NCBI GenBank assembly: GCA_964559535.1
Contig: CAZLIC010000001.1
Coordinates: 62,001-126,000, forward strand
Direction: 5' to 3'
DNA from: CAZLIC01 sp964559535
GTDB lineage: Bacteria; Pseudomonadota; Alphaproteobacteria; Rhodobacterales; Rhodobacteraceae
Length of the DNA: 64,000 nt
Shown here one piece after another: positions 1-8,657 of the stretch. The translations under genes were made by a program, and so were the position numbers. Numbering within the stretch: the first letter of the stretch is position 1; each line of letters starts with the position of its first letter. The notes under the pieces were generated by a model that was not told the origin of the DNA, did no database searches, and saw only the letters and a program-made list of their open reading frames with translations.

Positions 1-1193
1 CCTCGCCGATCATGAACCTGCTGACGGCGATCAGCAAGGAAACCAAACTGACCGAAGACCGCAGCATCATTCCGACCGAAGGCGTGGCAGAAGGCGTGGA
101 AAGCGTGGCGCAGCTGGAAATCAAGTCGGCGCTGTCGGTGCAGGCGCAGGTCTTCTACAACGCGCTGCTCACCAGCGCCGCCTCGGGTGAAAAGCCCAAA
201 CCGCCGGGCGCCCCGGTTGAGGAACGCTTCGTCTGGCTGCACGAACTGGTGGCACGCCCCGAAGGCCAGCCCTCGCAGCTGGACAACCTCATCACCGTCC
301 TGGCCGACGTCTACCGCGAAATGTCGAAGCTGTCCTTCGCCGGTGGCGTGGCCACCGCCCCGACCGACCCCGAAGAGTCGGCGCTGTTCCAGCTGTCGCT
401 GCAGACCCGCCAGTTGCCCGAGGCGATCCAGCGCTGGGCGTCGCAGGTGGCCGCCGGTTCGTCGGGCATCAGTGCCGACGGCACCCGCGCATCCATCAAC
501 GCGAAATGGACGTCGCAGGTGGCCCCGGTGTGCGAAGCCACAATCAACGGCCGCTACCCGTTCAACCGCCGCGCCAAGGACGAGGTGGGCATCGCCGACT
601 TCACCCGCATGTTCGCGCCCGACGGCCTGCTGGACACCTTCTTCAAGGAGAACATGATCGAGTATGTGGACACGCAGGCGCGGCCCAACTGGGTGTTCAA
701 GAAGGTGAACGACGTCGATCTGGGCATCTCGCCCGAGGTGCTGGCACAGTTCCAGCTTGCTGCCGACATCCGCGCCGCCTTCTTCCCCGAAGGCCCCTCG
801 CCCAAGGTCGCCATCGCCGTCACGCCCGAGGCGCTGGACCCCAAGGCGGCGGGTGTCACGCTCGACATCGACGGAACCTCGGTCACCTTCACGCACAAGG
901 ACGGCCAGCCCGCCCCCACCGGCGTGAACTGGCCGGGCGCGGCAGGCTTTGGCCGCGTCACCTTCGATCCGGCCGAGGCGGGCATCGAGAACACCCTGCG
1001 CCGCGACGGTCCTTGGGGATTCTTCCGGCTGCTGGATGCGGCCGAAGTGCGCAACACCAACGTCAGTGACCGCAAGCGCGTGATCTTCAACGTGGGCGGA
1101 CGCATCGCGATCTTCCAGATCCAGTCCGGATCGGCGATCAACCCGTTCGCCTTGCCCGCGCTGTCGAAATTCTCTTGCCCGAAGTCATTCTGA
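1..1193 (+). CDS. tssM: Type VI secretion membrane protein TssM (IcmF), C-terminal part, 5' end outside window
   Basis: This is the C-terminal portion of TssM, the inner-membrane/periplasmic protein that with TssJ and TssL forms the type VI secretion trans-envelope complex. The reading frame is open from base 3 to the stop at 1191-1193, so the true start lies upstream of the window. The visible part (about 396 residues) is the periplasmic region. It contains the family-typical stretch ending in RYPFNRRAKDEV, a late beta-rich domain (GPWGFFRLLDAAEV), and the characteristic tail NPFALPALSKFSCP. The stop overlaps the tagF start (TGATG), so the two are translationally coupled. The identification rests on these conserved C-terminal patterns and on the tagF/phosphatase/kinase neighbours. 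Confidence 0.9.
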   Translation, partial: SPIMNLLTAISKETKLTEDRSIIPTEGVAEGVESVAQLEIKSALSVQAQVFYNALLTSAASGEKPKPPGAPVEERFVWLHELVARPEGQPSQLDNLITVLADVYREMSKLSFAGGVATAPTDPEESALFQLSLQTRQLPEAIQRWASQVAAGSSGISADGTRASINAKWTSQVAPVCEATINGRYPFNRRAKDEVGIADFTRMFAPDGLLDTFFKENMIEYVDTQARPNWVFKKVNDVDLGISPEVLAQFQLAADIRAAFFPEGPSPKVAIAVTPEALDPKAAGVTLDIDGTSVTFTHKDGQPAPTGVNWPGAAGFGRVTFDPAEAGIENTLRRDGPWGFFRLLDAAEVRNTNVSDRKRVIFNVGGRIAIFQIQSGSAINPFALPALSKFSCPKSF

Positions 1194-1870
1194 TGGCCGC
1201 GCGGTTCGGAGCCTTCGGAAAACTGCCGGCGCTGGGGGACTTCCTGCGTATGGACCTGCCTGCCTCCTTTGTGGATCCATGGGACCGCTGGCTGCAGGAA
1301 GGCATGTTGGCGGGGCGCGCCGCGCTGGGCGACCGCTGGCAGGACAGCTACTTCTCGGCCCCCATCTGGCGCTTTGCGCTGTCTCCGGGGCTGGCCGGGG
1401 CGGCGGCCATGCTGGGCGTCACGATGATGTCGGTTGACCGCGTGGGGCGGCAGTTCCCGCTCACGCTGGCCTCCCCCCTGCCCGACGGGCAGACCGCTGC
1501 CGCAGCCCTGACGGCAGGCGCGGCAACCTTTGCCGCGCTTGAGGCCCTGGCGCTTGATGCGCTGGAAGACACGATGACGCGCGAGGTGCTGGCCGCCCGG
1601 CTGGCCGGGGTGCCAGTGCCCGCCCCCGTTGCGCCCACCATCCGGCGCGCGCCTGGCGGGTTGGTGGTGCAGTCCGCAACGGCCGATGTCACCGCGGCAC
1701 TTGCTGCGGCGCACCTGTCGTCGGGGTTCCGCAAGCCGTCGCTCTGGTTTGCCGAACTGGATGGCGCGGCGCGGATGATGGTGTGCGAAGGTCTGCCCGC
1801 CGGCGGGCAGACGCTGGCCCTGTTCGACATGACCGCACAGGTCTGGCAGCCGGAACTGGAGGACGCCTGA
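1193..1870 (+). CDS. tagF: Type VI secretion-associated protein TagF
   Basis: This 225-residue protein of the TagF (DUF2094) family is a cytoplasmic post-translational regulator that represses type VI secretion in Pseudomonas by acting on the Fha/TssL side. The N-terminal motif FGAFGKLPALGDFLR and the following PWDRWLQEGM segment are diagnostic. I chose the ATG at 1193 because it overlaps the tssM stop (TGATG); an upstream in-frame start at 1175 would lie inside tssM. The 3' end overlaps the next gene in the same way at 1868-1870. In Pseudomonas TagF is fused to a PppA-like phosphatase domain or sits beside one; here the phosphatase is the next separate gene. Confidence 0.9.
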   Translation: MAARFGAFGKLPALGDFLRMDLPASFVDPWDRWLQEGMLAGRAALGDRWQDSYFSAPIWRFALSPGLAGAAAMLGVTMMSVDRVGRQFPLTLASPLPDGQTAAAALTAGAATFAALEALALDALEDTMTREVLAARLAGVPVPAPVAPTIRRAPGGLVVQSATADVTAALAAAHLSSGFRKPSLWFAELDGAARMMVCEGLPAGGQTLALFDMTAQVWQPELEDA

Positions 1871-2592
1871 TGCTAGCCCGCACGTTCCGCTACAGCGCCG
1901 TCAGCCATGTGGGCAAGGTCCGCAAGATCAACGAGGACTCCATCCTGTCGCTGCCCGACCAGCGCATCTGGGTGGTGGCCGATGGCATGGGCGGGCACGA
2001 GGCGGGCGACTTCGCCAGCCAGACCATCGTCGACACCATCGCGATGATACCGCCCGAACTGCCCCCGGCCGATCTGATGCGCGCCCTGCGGCAAACGATC
2101 ATGACCGCGCATGACCGCATTCACATTGCCGCGGAAACGCGGTTCCACACCACCGTGGGCGCCACCGTGGTGGCCCTGCTGCTCAGCGATACGCACTTCG
2201 TCGCCTTCTGGGCCGGCGACAGCCGCATCTACCTGCTGCGCGGCGGCGAGATCTCGATGCTCACCAACGACCATTCGGTCGTGGGCGAATTCGTGGCGGC
2301 GGGCCAGATGACCTGGGACGAGGCCGAAAGCCACCCGCAGTCGAACGCCATCACCCGCGCCGTCGGCGTGGGCGAAACGCTGGAACTGGACAAGGTGCGC
2401 GGCGAGGTCCTGCCGGGCGACAGGTTCCTCCTGTGCTCGGACGGTCTGACCAAGTACGCGGGATTCAAGCTTCTGGAGACCTTCCTGCGCACCACTCCCA
2501 TCGAGACCGTCGCCGAACGCCTGCTGCAGCACGCGCTGGAATCGGGCGGCGGCGACAACATCTCGATCATCGTGGTGGATGTGCCGGGCTAG
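1870..2592 (+). CDS. pppA: PP2C-family protein phosphatase of the type VI cluster (PppA-like)
   Basis: This 240-residue cytoplasmic PP2C-type Ser/Thr phosphatase has no membrane segment. Metal-binding motifs are visible in order: NEDS at 21-24, the ADGMGGHEAGDF block around 37-48, the AGDSR motif in the middle, CSDGLTK, and GGGDNISIIVV at the C-terminus. The start ATG at 1870 overlaps the tagF stop (TGATG). In type VI loci PppA reverses phosphorylation of the FHA protein by the kinase PpkA and so switches secretion off. A matching PpkA-type kinase is encoded on the opposite strand at 3092-5215, which supports that role. Pairing with that particular kinase is inferred from proximity only. Confidence 0.9.
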   Translation: MLARTFRYSAVSHVGKVRKINEDSILSLPDQRIWVVADGMGGHEAGDFASQTIVDTIAMIPPELPPADLMRALRQTIMTAHDRIHIAAETRFHTTVGATVVALLLSDTHFVAFWAGDSRIYLLRGGEISMLTNDHSVVGEFVAAGQMTWDEAESHPQSNAITRAVGVGETLELDKVRGEVLPGDRFLLCSDGLTKYAGFKLLETFLRTTPIETVAERLLQHALESGGGDNISIIVVDVPG

Positions 2593-2613
2593 GCCCGGCA
2601 CCCCGGCCAGGGG

Positions 2614-2847
2614 TCAGCCCAGCGACGGTGCGCCGGGCACCGGGGCCACGGTCACCGGGCAACCGCCGCTGCGGGCACCGGCGAAGTAGTCGCCGCCATT
2701 GATCACGTTGTACCAGCTGGAACCGGCGGCGGTGTAGACGCAGCCGTTGGGGTGCAGGAAGATGCGCGCGCTGGCCTGGGCATGGGCGGCGCCCACGGCG
2801 GCGGAGGCAATCAGGGCGGCAAGGGCAGCAAGGCGGATACGGGTCAT
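2614..2847 (-). CDS. Small secreted protein of unknown function (77 aa)
   Basis: I do not recognise this 77-residue protein. It has a clear Sec signal peptide (MTRIRLAALAALIASAAVGAAHAQ) and a mature part of about 53 residues with two cysteines in NGCVYTAAG and SGGCPVTVAP, which could form a disulfide. The ATG at 2847 is preceded on the minus strand by GAGGAAAGG at good spacing, so this start is preferred over the longer upstream reading frame. It sits tail-to-tail with the phosphatase gene and downstream of nothing obvious, within the type VI region. Whether it is part of that system or simply inserted there cannot be told from the sequence. Confidence 0.7.
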   Translation of the reverse strand: MTRIRLAALAALIASAAVGAAHAQASARIFLHPNGCVYTAAGSSWYNVINGGDYFAGARSGGCPVTVAPVPGAPSLG

Positions 2848-3091
2848 GGCGGCAGCCTTTCCTCTGGGGTCCATTCGCGTCCGCAGGGTTCCGGAGCAGA
2901 CCGTCACACCGGCGGGATACGCCTTTGGTGCGGTGTGAACGCGGCAAGAAGCAGACCTATTCCGTCCGATTGCGTGGCAAGCTGCAACGACTTGGAAATA
3001 CCTGTGAAGAACCCGCCAAGGCATGCCCGGCAGAACGATTTACCATTGATTCAAATGCAGGTTTCACGACCGCCCGAAGCCCCGCCCGCGA

Positions 3092-5215
3092 TCAGGGCTT
3101 TTCCGTCGTCAGGATCCGGCTGTCGATCGAGAACACCGGTGCCATGCCTTCGCCCGATTCCTTGCCCGCCAGTGCCGCGGCAAAGCTGGCCACTGATTCT
3201 GACATGGGCCGCAGTTCGGCGAACACCGGTTCCGGCGCGTGCAGGATCACGATCTTCGACTTGCCCATGATGCTGTCATCCACCAGGAAGGCCATCTTCG
3301 GCGTGCCCGTCGCCTCGGCCACCGAATAGGCCACACGCACGGTCACTTCGCCGGTCTGGCCGCTGCGCAGGGTGGCGATGTCATTCTCGGGGCGGTTCAG
3401 GTTCGGCAGCAGGTGAAACACCGAACCGGTCACGTCCACGATGCTGATCCACAGGTTGCCCGCGGTCACATCGGCCGGGATCACCACGTCGATCACCGGG
3501 TTCTCGCCCACGAAGTACCGCCCCGCCGGGTTCGGATCGGCCCTGTCGCCGAAGCCGAAGATCACCTTGAACCCCTTCGACGGCGCCCGCGGCAGCGCCG
3601 CCTCGATGGCGCACAGTTCGGGGTTCAGCACCTCGATGTCCATCAGCGCCGCGCGGTCGCCGATGGCCGCCCCCAGCGCCTGAAACAGCTCCAGCCGCGT
3701 GGCATCGGACGCCATGCGACCGGCGACCAGCACCTTCGCCCCCGTGCCCCACCCCGCGGGCGGCGCATCGGGCAGCGCCAGCGGCCCGCAGTCCTGATGC
3801 GCTGCCAGCACGTCCCTCACCGTGTCCGGCAACAGGATGCGCGGGCCGAACCCGATGTCGGCGGAAACCTCCAGCACGTCCGAGGTCATGGCCGCCACGG
3901 CCGCATCCCGCGACGCGCGGTCGGGCGCCATGCCGGTCACCCGCGCCTCGTTTCCGCTGACCGACACCTGCCACTCGGGCAGGACTGCCGTGCTGGACAG
4001 AAGCGCCATCACCTCGCCCCCCCAGCCCTCGGCGATGGTCCCCTGCGCCAGCGTCACCTCGGCCGTCCCGCCCACACGCGCCATCATCTCGGCCAAAGCC
4101 TTCTGCGTGGCCTCGTCGGGTGCCACGCCCTTCGCCTGCGGCTTGCCGCCCGCGGCCTGCGCCACGGTCAACGCAAAGGGATCGGCCACCGGCAACGGCT
4201 GCACCAGAAACCGGTCCAGCAGGCCGCCGTACCAGGCCCCGCCCCCCGCAGCGCCCACCGCCAGCACCAGCATCAGCACCAGGCCCAGCCCGCCGCCCCG
4301 CCTTGGCTGCACGAGCACCGCGGTCGGCGCCGGGGGCGGCGCTTTCGGCTCTGCCGCCGGTGGGGCGGACCGGGGAGCGGCGGTCTGCACCGGCGCGGGC
4401 CTGAAGGCCGCCAGCACCTCGGCCGCGGTCTGGTACCGCTCTTTCGGCTCGGGCTTGCACAGCCGGTCGATGATGCCTTTCAGCGGCTCGGGCACCCCGG
4501 TGGTATCCGGCGCCGCCCCCTTGATGCGCAGCATTTCCACCGGGTTGGTGCCCAGGTCGGGCACCTGCCCGCGGAAACACGCCAGCAGCGTGGCGCCCAG
4601 CGCATACAGGTCCGACCGCGGGTCGGTGCGGCCATACAGCTGCTCGGGCGCCGCATAGGCGTACTTGCCCGCAAACTCGTTGCCCACAATCGTTTCGGCC
4701 CCCGGACGGTCATCCTTGGCAATGCCGAAATCGATGATCACCGCCTCGTCGGGCTCGCCGCCGCGCAGGATGATGTTGTCGGGCGACAGGTCGCGGTGGA
4801 CGATGTTCTTGGCATGCGCCGCCACCAGCCCTTCGGTCACCCGCGCGCCGATCACCATCAGGTCGTCAGCCGACACTGGCCCCTTGGCCATCAGCCTGTC
4901 CAGCGGCGGGCCGTCCACATAGTCCATGATCAGGTAGACATGCCCGTCCGGCGTGCGGTGGTTCTCGGAATACCGCACCACCGCATCGTGCCGCACATCG
5001 CGGATCGCCTCTTCCCGCGTCATCAGCCGCAGGTAGTCGACGTTCGCCGAAAGCTCGGCCTTCAGCACCTTCAGCGCCACCACCCGCCCCGAAATCTCGG
5101 ACCGCGCGCGGTACACTTCCGACGTTCCGCCACGGCCCAGAACGGATTCGATCCGGTAGGTGTTGTTCAGCAGATCGCCGGGCTGGAACGTGTCACGCGA
5201 ACGGGATTGGGCCAT
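3092..5215 (-). CDS. ppkA: Membrane-anchored Ser/Thr protein kinase of the type VI cluster (PpkA-like)
   Basis: This 707-residue Hanks-type kinase has a cytoplasmic catalytic domain, one membrane span and a large periplasmic region. Visible motifs are the glycine loop GRGGTS at 27-32, the VALKVLK lysine at 49, the catalytic loop HRDLSPDN at 140-147, DFG at 162-164, APE at 189-191, a Pro/Ala-rich linker to about 305, and a hydrophobic span at about 308-330. The periplasmic part contains a BON-like stretch and a C-terminal DUF4384-like beta domain (NLWISIVDVTGSVFHLLPN), a combination seen in type VI-associated kinases. PpkA phosphorylates the FHA protein to activate secretion in Pseudomonas. 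The next gene on the same strand is an OmpA protein only 9 bases upstream, suggesting co-transcription. Confidence 0.88.
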   Translation of the reverse strand: MAQSRSRDTFQPGDLLNNTYRIESVLGRGGTSEVYRARSEISGRVVALKVLKAELSANVDYLRLMTREEAIRDVRHDAVVRYSENHRTPDGHVYLIMDYVDGPPLDRLMAKGPVSADDLMVIGARVTEGLVAAHAKNIVHRDLSPDNIILRGGEPDEAVIIDFGIAKDDRPGAETIVGNEFAGKYAYAAPEQLYGRTDPRSDLYALGATLLACFRGQVPDLGTNPVEMLRIKGAAPDTTGVPEPLKGIIDRLCKPEPKERYQTAAEVLAAFRPAPVQTAAPRSAPPAAEPKAPPPAPTAVLVQPRRGGGLGLVLMLVLAVGAAGGGAWYGGLLDRFLVQPLPVADPFALTVAQAAGGKPQAKGVAPDEATQKALAEMMARVGGTAEVTLAQGTIAEGWGGEVMALLSSTAVLPEWQVSVSGNEARVTGMAPDRASRDAAVAAMTSDVLEVSADIGFGPRILLPDTVRDVLAAHQDCGPLALPDAPPAGWGTGAKVLVAGRMASDATRLELFQALGAAIGDRAALMDIEVLNPELCAIEAALPRAPSKGFKVIFGFGDRADPNPAGRYFVGENPVIDVVIPADVTAGNLWISIVDVTGSVFHLLPNLNRPENDIATLRSGQTGEVTVRVAYSVAEATGTPKMAFLVDDSIMGKSKIVILHAPEPVFAELRPMSESVASFAAALAGKESGEGMAPVFSIDSRILTTEKP

Positions 5216-5224
5216 TTGGTCGGG

Positions 5225-5968
5225 TCAGCTCAGCGCCTGGAACTCCACGCGCCGGTTCTCTTCCGACCGCGGATCCTCTTCGTTGTAGAGGAACCGCTTG
5301 CCCACGCCAACAGCTTCCAGACGTGCCGCGTCAATCCCGCAGTCGCCCGTCAGATAGCGCTTCACCTCTTCCGCCCGCAAAAGCGACAGCTTCTCGTTGT
5401 AGGTGTCGGTACCCGCGGCGTCGGTATGGCCCACGATGCGGAAGGTGCCGTCGATCTCGCTCAGCGCCGCGCACAGCGCACCCAGCTTGTCCTTCTCGCC
5501 GTCACGAAGCACGGCCGAATCGAAGTCGAACCCGATGCGGAAGTTGATCTGTTCGGTCTTGTCCAGTTCGGTATAGGCCACCGGCACCGGCGCGCCCTCG
5601 GCCACCGTGGGCAGCGCCGCCGCCACTTCGGCCGCCACCGGCGCGGCCACCGTCACCGAGGTCGCCGTCGCCACCTCGGTTCCCGCCACGGCCGTTGCGG
5701 TGCCCGCCACCGGCGCCGTCGCGGTGCCGCCAACCGCCGCGGCGGTCTCGGTCACGGCTCCGGTTGCAACCTCGGCCGCCGCAGTGGGCTGCGCCGCCGT
5801 TGCCGCCGCCACGGCCGTGTTCGGCGCCAGCTTCAGGCCGCGCGATTTCTGCTTCTGGAACAGCATCATCAGCTCTTCCTTGCTGGCCCCGGTGGCATCC
5901 TGCGCAACCGCCGCCCCACCGCCCAGCATCATCCCGGCGATAATACCCGCCACGACCCAACGCCGCAT
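5225..5968 (-). CDS. OmpA-family peptidoglycan-binding protein
   Basis: This 247-residue exported protein has a signal peptide (MRRWVVAGIIAGMMLGGGAAVAQ) and a roughly 80-residue low-complexity linker made almost wholly of Ala, Thr, Val, Gly and Pro (about 50-130). Its C-terminal OmpA domain (about 140-247) contains the peptidoglycan-binding pattern HTDAAGTDTYNEKLSLLRA and ENRRVEF. The ATG at 5968 is preceded by a strong AGGAGG on the minus strand; the upstream alternative at 5992 lacks one. OmpA-like proteins often anchor type VI or kinase complexes to the cell wall. It is transcribed just ahead of the ppkA-like kinase, so a role in the same envelope complex is likely but unproven. Confidence 0.88.
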   Translation of the reverse strand: MRRWVVAGIIAGMMLGGGAAVAQDATGASKEELMMLFQKQKSRGLKLAPNTAVAAATAAQPTAAAEVATGAVTETAAAVGGTATAPVAGTATAVAGTEVATATSVTVAAPVAAEVAAALPTVAEGAPVPVAYTELDKTEQINFRIGFDFDSAVLRDGEKDKLGALCAALSEIDGTFRIVGHTDAAGTDTYNEKLSLLRAEEVKRYLTGDCGIDAARLEAVGVGKRFLYNEEDPRSEENRRVEFQALS

Positions 5969-6106
5969 CGCCCGATCCTCCTGAAAAATCACTTGGCGCT
6001 TCTACCCTACACATGGGCAGCCGGGGCGACAATTCAAATCCCCTGCGGCAGTTTTCTTCGCGCGGCGCGCTGCTATAGTGACGGCGCACCAAACTTGGCC
6101 GACCCC

Positions 6107-7009
6107 ATGACCTCGAATACGCCCAAGGCTCTGATCCCTGCCGTCATCCTCGGCGCCGTGCTTGTCATCGCCGGTCTGGGCTGGCTGATGTACACACTGA
6201 TCTCTGTCACACCGGGCACCACGGCGGCGGGCACCGGGTCCGAACTGGCCCCCGGCGAATTCGGCAGCGCCGTCGACAGCGGCGCGCGCATCGACATCGA
6301 ACAGATGCGCATCCAGATCGAGGATCTGCAGCGCCGCCTCGGCGTGGTCGAGCAGGAGGTCCAGTTGCTGAAGGCCACGGCCGGCAACAACGCGACTGCC
6401 GCACTCAGCCCCACCGATCCCAACTTCACCCAGGAAAGGATCGACGGCGAGGGCATCGATTCCTACGCGCAGGTGGTCTTGCTGGCCGGGCGCCGCACCA
6501 ACAACAAGGCTGAAGGCATCACCGTCTCGTCGCCGTCGTTCCTGGTCGAAACCTTCGGCCTTCCCCGCGAATCGCTGTCGGACGACTGCGAGCCGATGAC
6601 CAACCCCACGCTCAAGGCCCTTCTGGTGACCGAGGACGTGGGGCCGATCCGCGTGTCGATGCTGAAACCGGCCGTCGAGTCGATGCGCCGCGTGTTCGAG
6701 CAGATCAAGGCGACAGACGCCACGCTGTACGACCGCATCTCCACCGCCGGGGCGCTGTGCGTGCGCCGCATCCGCGGCTCGCAGAACTCGGTCTCGACCC
6801 ACGCCTTCGGACTGGCGGTCGATCTCAACATCGACGGCGTGCTGGATACACTGGGCGACGGGAAAACCCAGCTGGGCCTGACCATCATCGCCGACTTCTT
6901 CCAGGAGGAAGGCTGGTTCTGGGGCGCCTCGTTCGGCCGCGAAGACAGCATGCACTTCGAGGTGAGCCGCGAAATGATCACCAAGTGGCGGGCCGACGGC
7001 CAGCTCTGA
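6107..7009 (+). CDS. Membrane-anchored M15-family peptidase (VanY-like; TagX-like candidate)
   Basis: This 300-residue protein has an N-terminal membrane anchor (about 9-34), a short coiled coil (about 62-90) and a C-terminal peptidase M15_4 domain. The zinc-site pattern is intact: STHAFGLAVDL gives His232 and Asp239, and EDSMHFE gives His283 with an acidic residue just before it. The domain would cleave peptidoglycan peptides in the periplasm (D-Ala-D-Ala carboxypeptidase or L,D-endopeptidase activity). In Acinetobacter the anchored M15 enzyme TagX opens the cell wall for type VI assembly. Location beside ppkA/ompA and a membrane anchor rather than a secreted form make a similar job plausible here. 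The start ATG has only a weak ribosome site. Confidence 0.8.
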   Translation: MTSNTPKALIPAVILGAVLVIAGLGWLMYTLISVTPGTTAAGTGSELAPGEFGSAVDSGARIDIEQMRIQIEDLQRRLGVVEQEVQLLKATAGNNATAALSPTDPNFTQERIDGEGIDSYAQVVLLAGRRTNNKAEGITVSSPSFLVETFGLPRESLSDDCEPMTNPTLKALLVTEDVGPIRVSMLKPAVESMRRVFEQIKATDATLYDRISTAGALCVRRIRGSQNSVSTHAFGLAVDLNIDGVLDTLGDGKTQLGLTIIADFFQEEGWFWGASFGREDSMHFEVSREMITKWRADGQL

Positions 7010-7128
7010 CGGCTTTTTCGCGGATGCGGGCAACAGCCATGACGGGGGTTTGACGGGCGTTCGACGGGGGCGGGGTTGCGCGGCCTGTGCTGCCTTCGCT
7101 ATCCTGTGTCAAACATTTCGGGGTCGTC

Positions 7129-8601
7129 ATGCCGCTGCGTTCGCTGCTCCTTGCGCTTTTCACCCTGATCTCCCTTCCGGCGCTTGCCGCCGACCGGGTG
7201 GCGCTGGTCATCGGCATGGCCCGGTATGACCACATCGAATCGCTCGACAACACCGTGAACGACGCGCGGCTGATCGCGCAGACGCTGGAAGGCATCGGGT
7301 TCGAGGTGACGCTGGTCACCGATGCGGGCTACCAGGACCTGCGCAGCACCATGGACAGCTTCGCCTTCCGTGCCGAAACCGCCGATCTGGCGCTGATCTA
7401 CTTCGCCGGCCACGGGGTCGAGGTGCAGGGCGAGAACTACCTGATTCCGGTCGATGCCCAGGTCGCCTCGAACCGCGACGTGCAGCGCGCCAGCGTGTCG
7501 CTGGACGAACTGCTGGCCACGGTCGACAAGGCGCGGGTCATGCGCATCGTCATCCTCGACAGTTGCCGCAACAACCCCTTCGGCGATGCACTGGACCTGA
7601 CGGCGCAGCCCGTGACCGGCGGCCAGGGCGGCACCCGCGGCACCGGCGGCCTTGCCCCGCCCTCGCCCGACCGCGGCACGCTTGTGGCCTTTGCCGCCAA
7701 GGACGGGCAGGTGGCGCTGGACGGCATCTCGGGCAACAGCCCCTTCGCGCTGGCGCTGGCCGAGAAGTTTGCGGTGCCGGGTCTGGAGATCAGCCTGATG
7801 TTCCGCCAGGTTCGCGACCGCGTGCTGGAAACCACCTTCAACCAGCAGGAACCGCACACTTACGGCTCGCTGTCGGGCGTGCCCTTCTATCTGGTCGACG
7901 GCGGGCAGAATCCCACCGCCGATCTGGTGGCCGCATGGGATGCCATCCGCCCCGACCAGGAAGAACAGATGGTCGCGCTGGCCGATCTGGGCGACACCCG
8001 CTCGATGCTGGGCCTCGCCTACATGCGGCTGAACCCCAAGGGCGACAGCTTCGACCCGAAAGAGGCCGTCGAACTGCTGACCCGCGCTGCCGGGGCGGGC
8101 AGCCCCGAAGCGCAGTTCGAACTCGCCAAGCTTTATGAACAAGGCATCGGCGTCGATCCCGACCCGGCCCGCGCGCTGGCCCTGTACCGGCAGGCCGCCG
8201 ACCAGGACTTTGCCGATGCCATCAACGACCTCGGCTTCCTGACCTACGAGGGCGGCCTTGGCCTGACGCCCGACCCGCAGGCGGCGCTGAAACTCTTCGA
8301 GCGTGCCGCCGACCTGCGCCACCCGCAGGCCTTGTTCAACTTCGCCGCGCTGATCGACGACGGCCTGATCGAAGGCAAAGGCCCCGCGGACTCGGCGCGC
8401 TACCTGTACGATGCGCTGCGGTCCGGCGCGCAGGACGTGCTGAATCTTCTGTCCGACAAGCCCAACCAGTTCAGCGTGGAAACCCGCAAGGCGCTGCAAC
8501 AGCGGCTGTCCGATGCCGGATTCTACGGCGGCGCCATCGACGGCAGCTTCGGCCCCGGCACGCAAAAGGCCGTCCGTCTAGCGTTCGGGCTGAAGGCCTG
8601 A
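7129..8601 (+). CDS. Secreted caspase-fold (C14) protein with Sel1 repeats and peptidoglycan-binding tail
   Basis: This 490-residue protein starts with a signal peptide (MPLRSLLLALFTLISLPALAA), followed by a metacaspase/peptidase C14 domain with both catalytic residues: His95 in YFAGHGVE and Cys146 in LDSCRNNPF. Three or so Sel1-like repeats follow (for example EAQFELAKLYEQGIGV), then a C-terminal PG_binding_1-like domain (about 447-490, YGGAIDGSFGPGTQKAV). It would act in the periplasm, probably held near the cell wall. Substrates are unknown. I chose the ATG at 7129 because it begins a classical signal peptide; a start at 7087 would add 14 unsuitable residues. Its position after the type VI genes makes an association possible. 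Confidence 0.85.
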   Translation: MPLRSLLLALFTLISLPALAADRVALVIGMARYDHIESLDNTVNDARLIAQTLEGIGFEVTLVTDAGYQDLRSTMDSFAFRAETADLALIYFAGHGVEVQGENYLIPVDAQVASNRDVQRASVSLDELLATVDKARVMRIVILDSCRNNPFGDALDLTAQPVTGGQGGTRGTGGLAPPSPDRGTLVAFAAKDGQVALDGISGNSPFALALAEKFAVPGLEISLMFRQVRDRVLETTFNQQEPHTYGSLSGVPFYLVDGGQNPTADLVAAWDAIRPDQEEQMVALADLGDTRSMLGLAYMRLNPKGDSFDPKEAVELLTRAAGAGSPEAQFELAKLYEQGIGVDPDPARALALYRQAADQDFADAINDLGFLTYEGGLGLTPDPQAALKLFERAADLRHPQALFNFAALIDDGLIEGKGPADSARYLYDALRSGAQDVLNLLSDKPNQFSVETRKALQQRLSDAGFYGGAIDGSFGPGTQKAVRLAFGLKA

Positions 8602-8605
8602 TTCC

Positions 8606-8629
8606 CTGCCGACACCCCGGCGGTTTTTT
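8606..8629 (+). terminator. Intrinsic terminator after the caspase-fold gene
   Basis: CTGCCG (8606-8611) pairs with CGGCGG (8618-8623, one G-T wobble) around a six-base loop and is followed by six T residues (8624-8629). A second, overlapping hairpin is possible (CCCCGG 8615-8620 with CCGGGG 8630-8635) that would hide the T run in its loop. Confidence 0.6.
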
Positions 8630-8657
8630 CCGGGGCCCTGACGAAAGGAATAGTCCG

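Noticed and set aside
3239..7009. Very long plus-strand open frame (1256 codons) across 3239-7009
   Set aside because: Up to 6107 it is antisense to the kinase and OmpA genes and has Arg/His-rich composition typical of the shadow of high-GC genes. Only its last 300 codons (from 6107) are a real gene.
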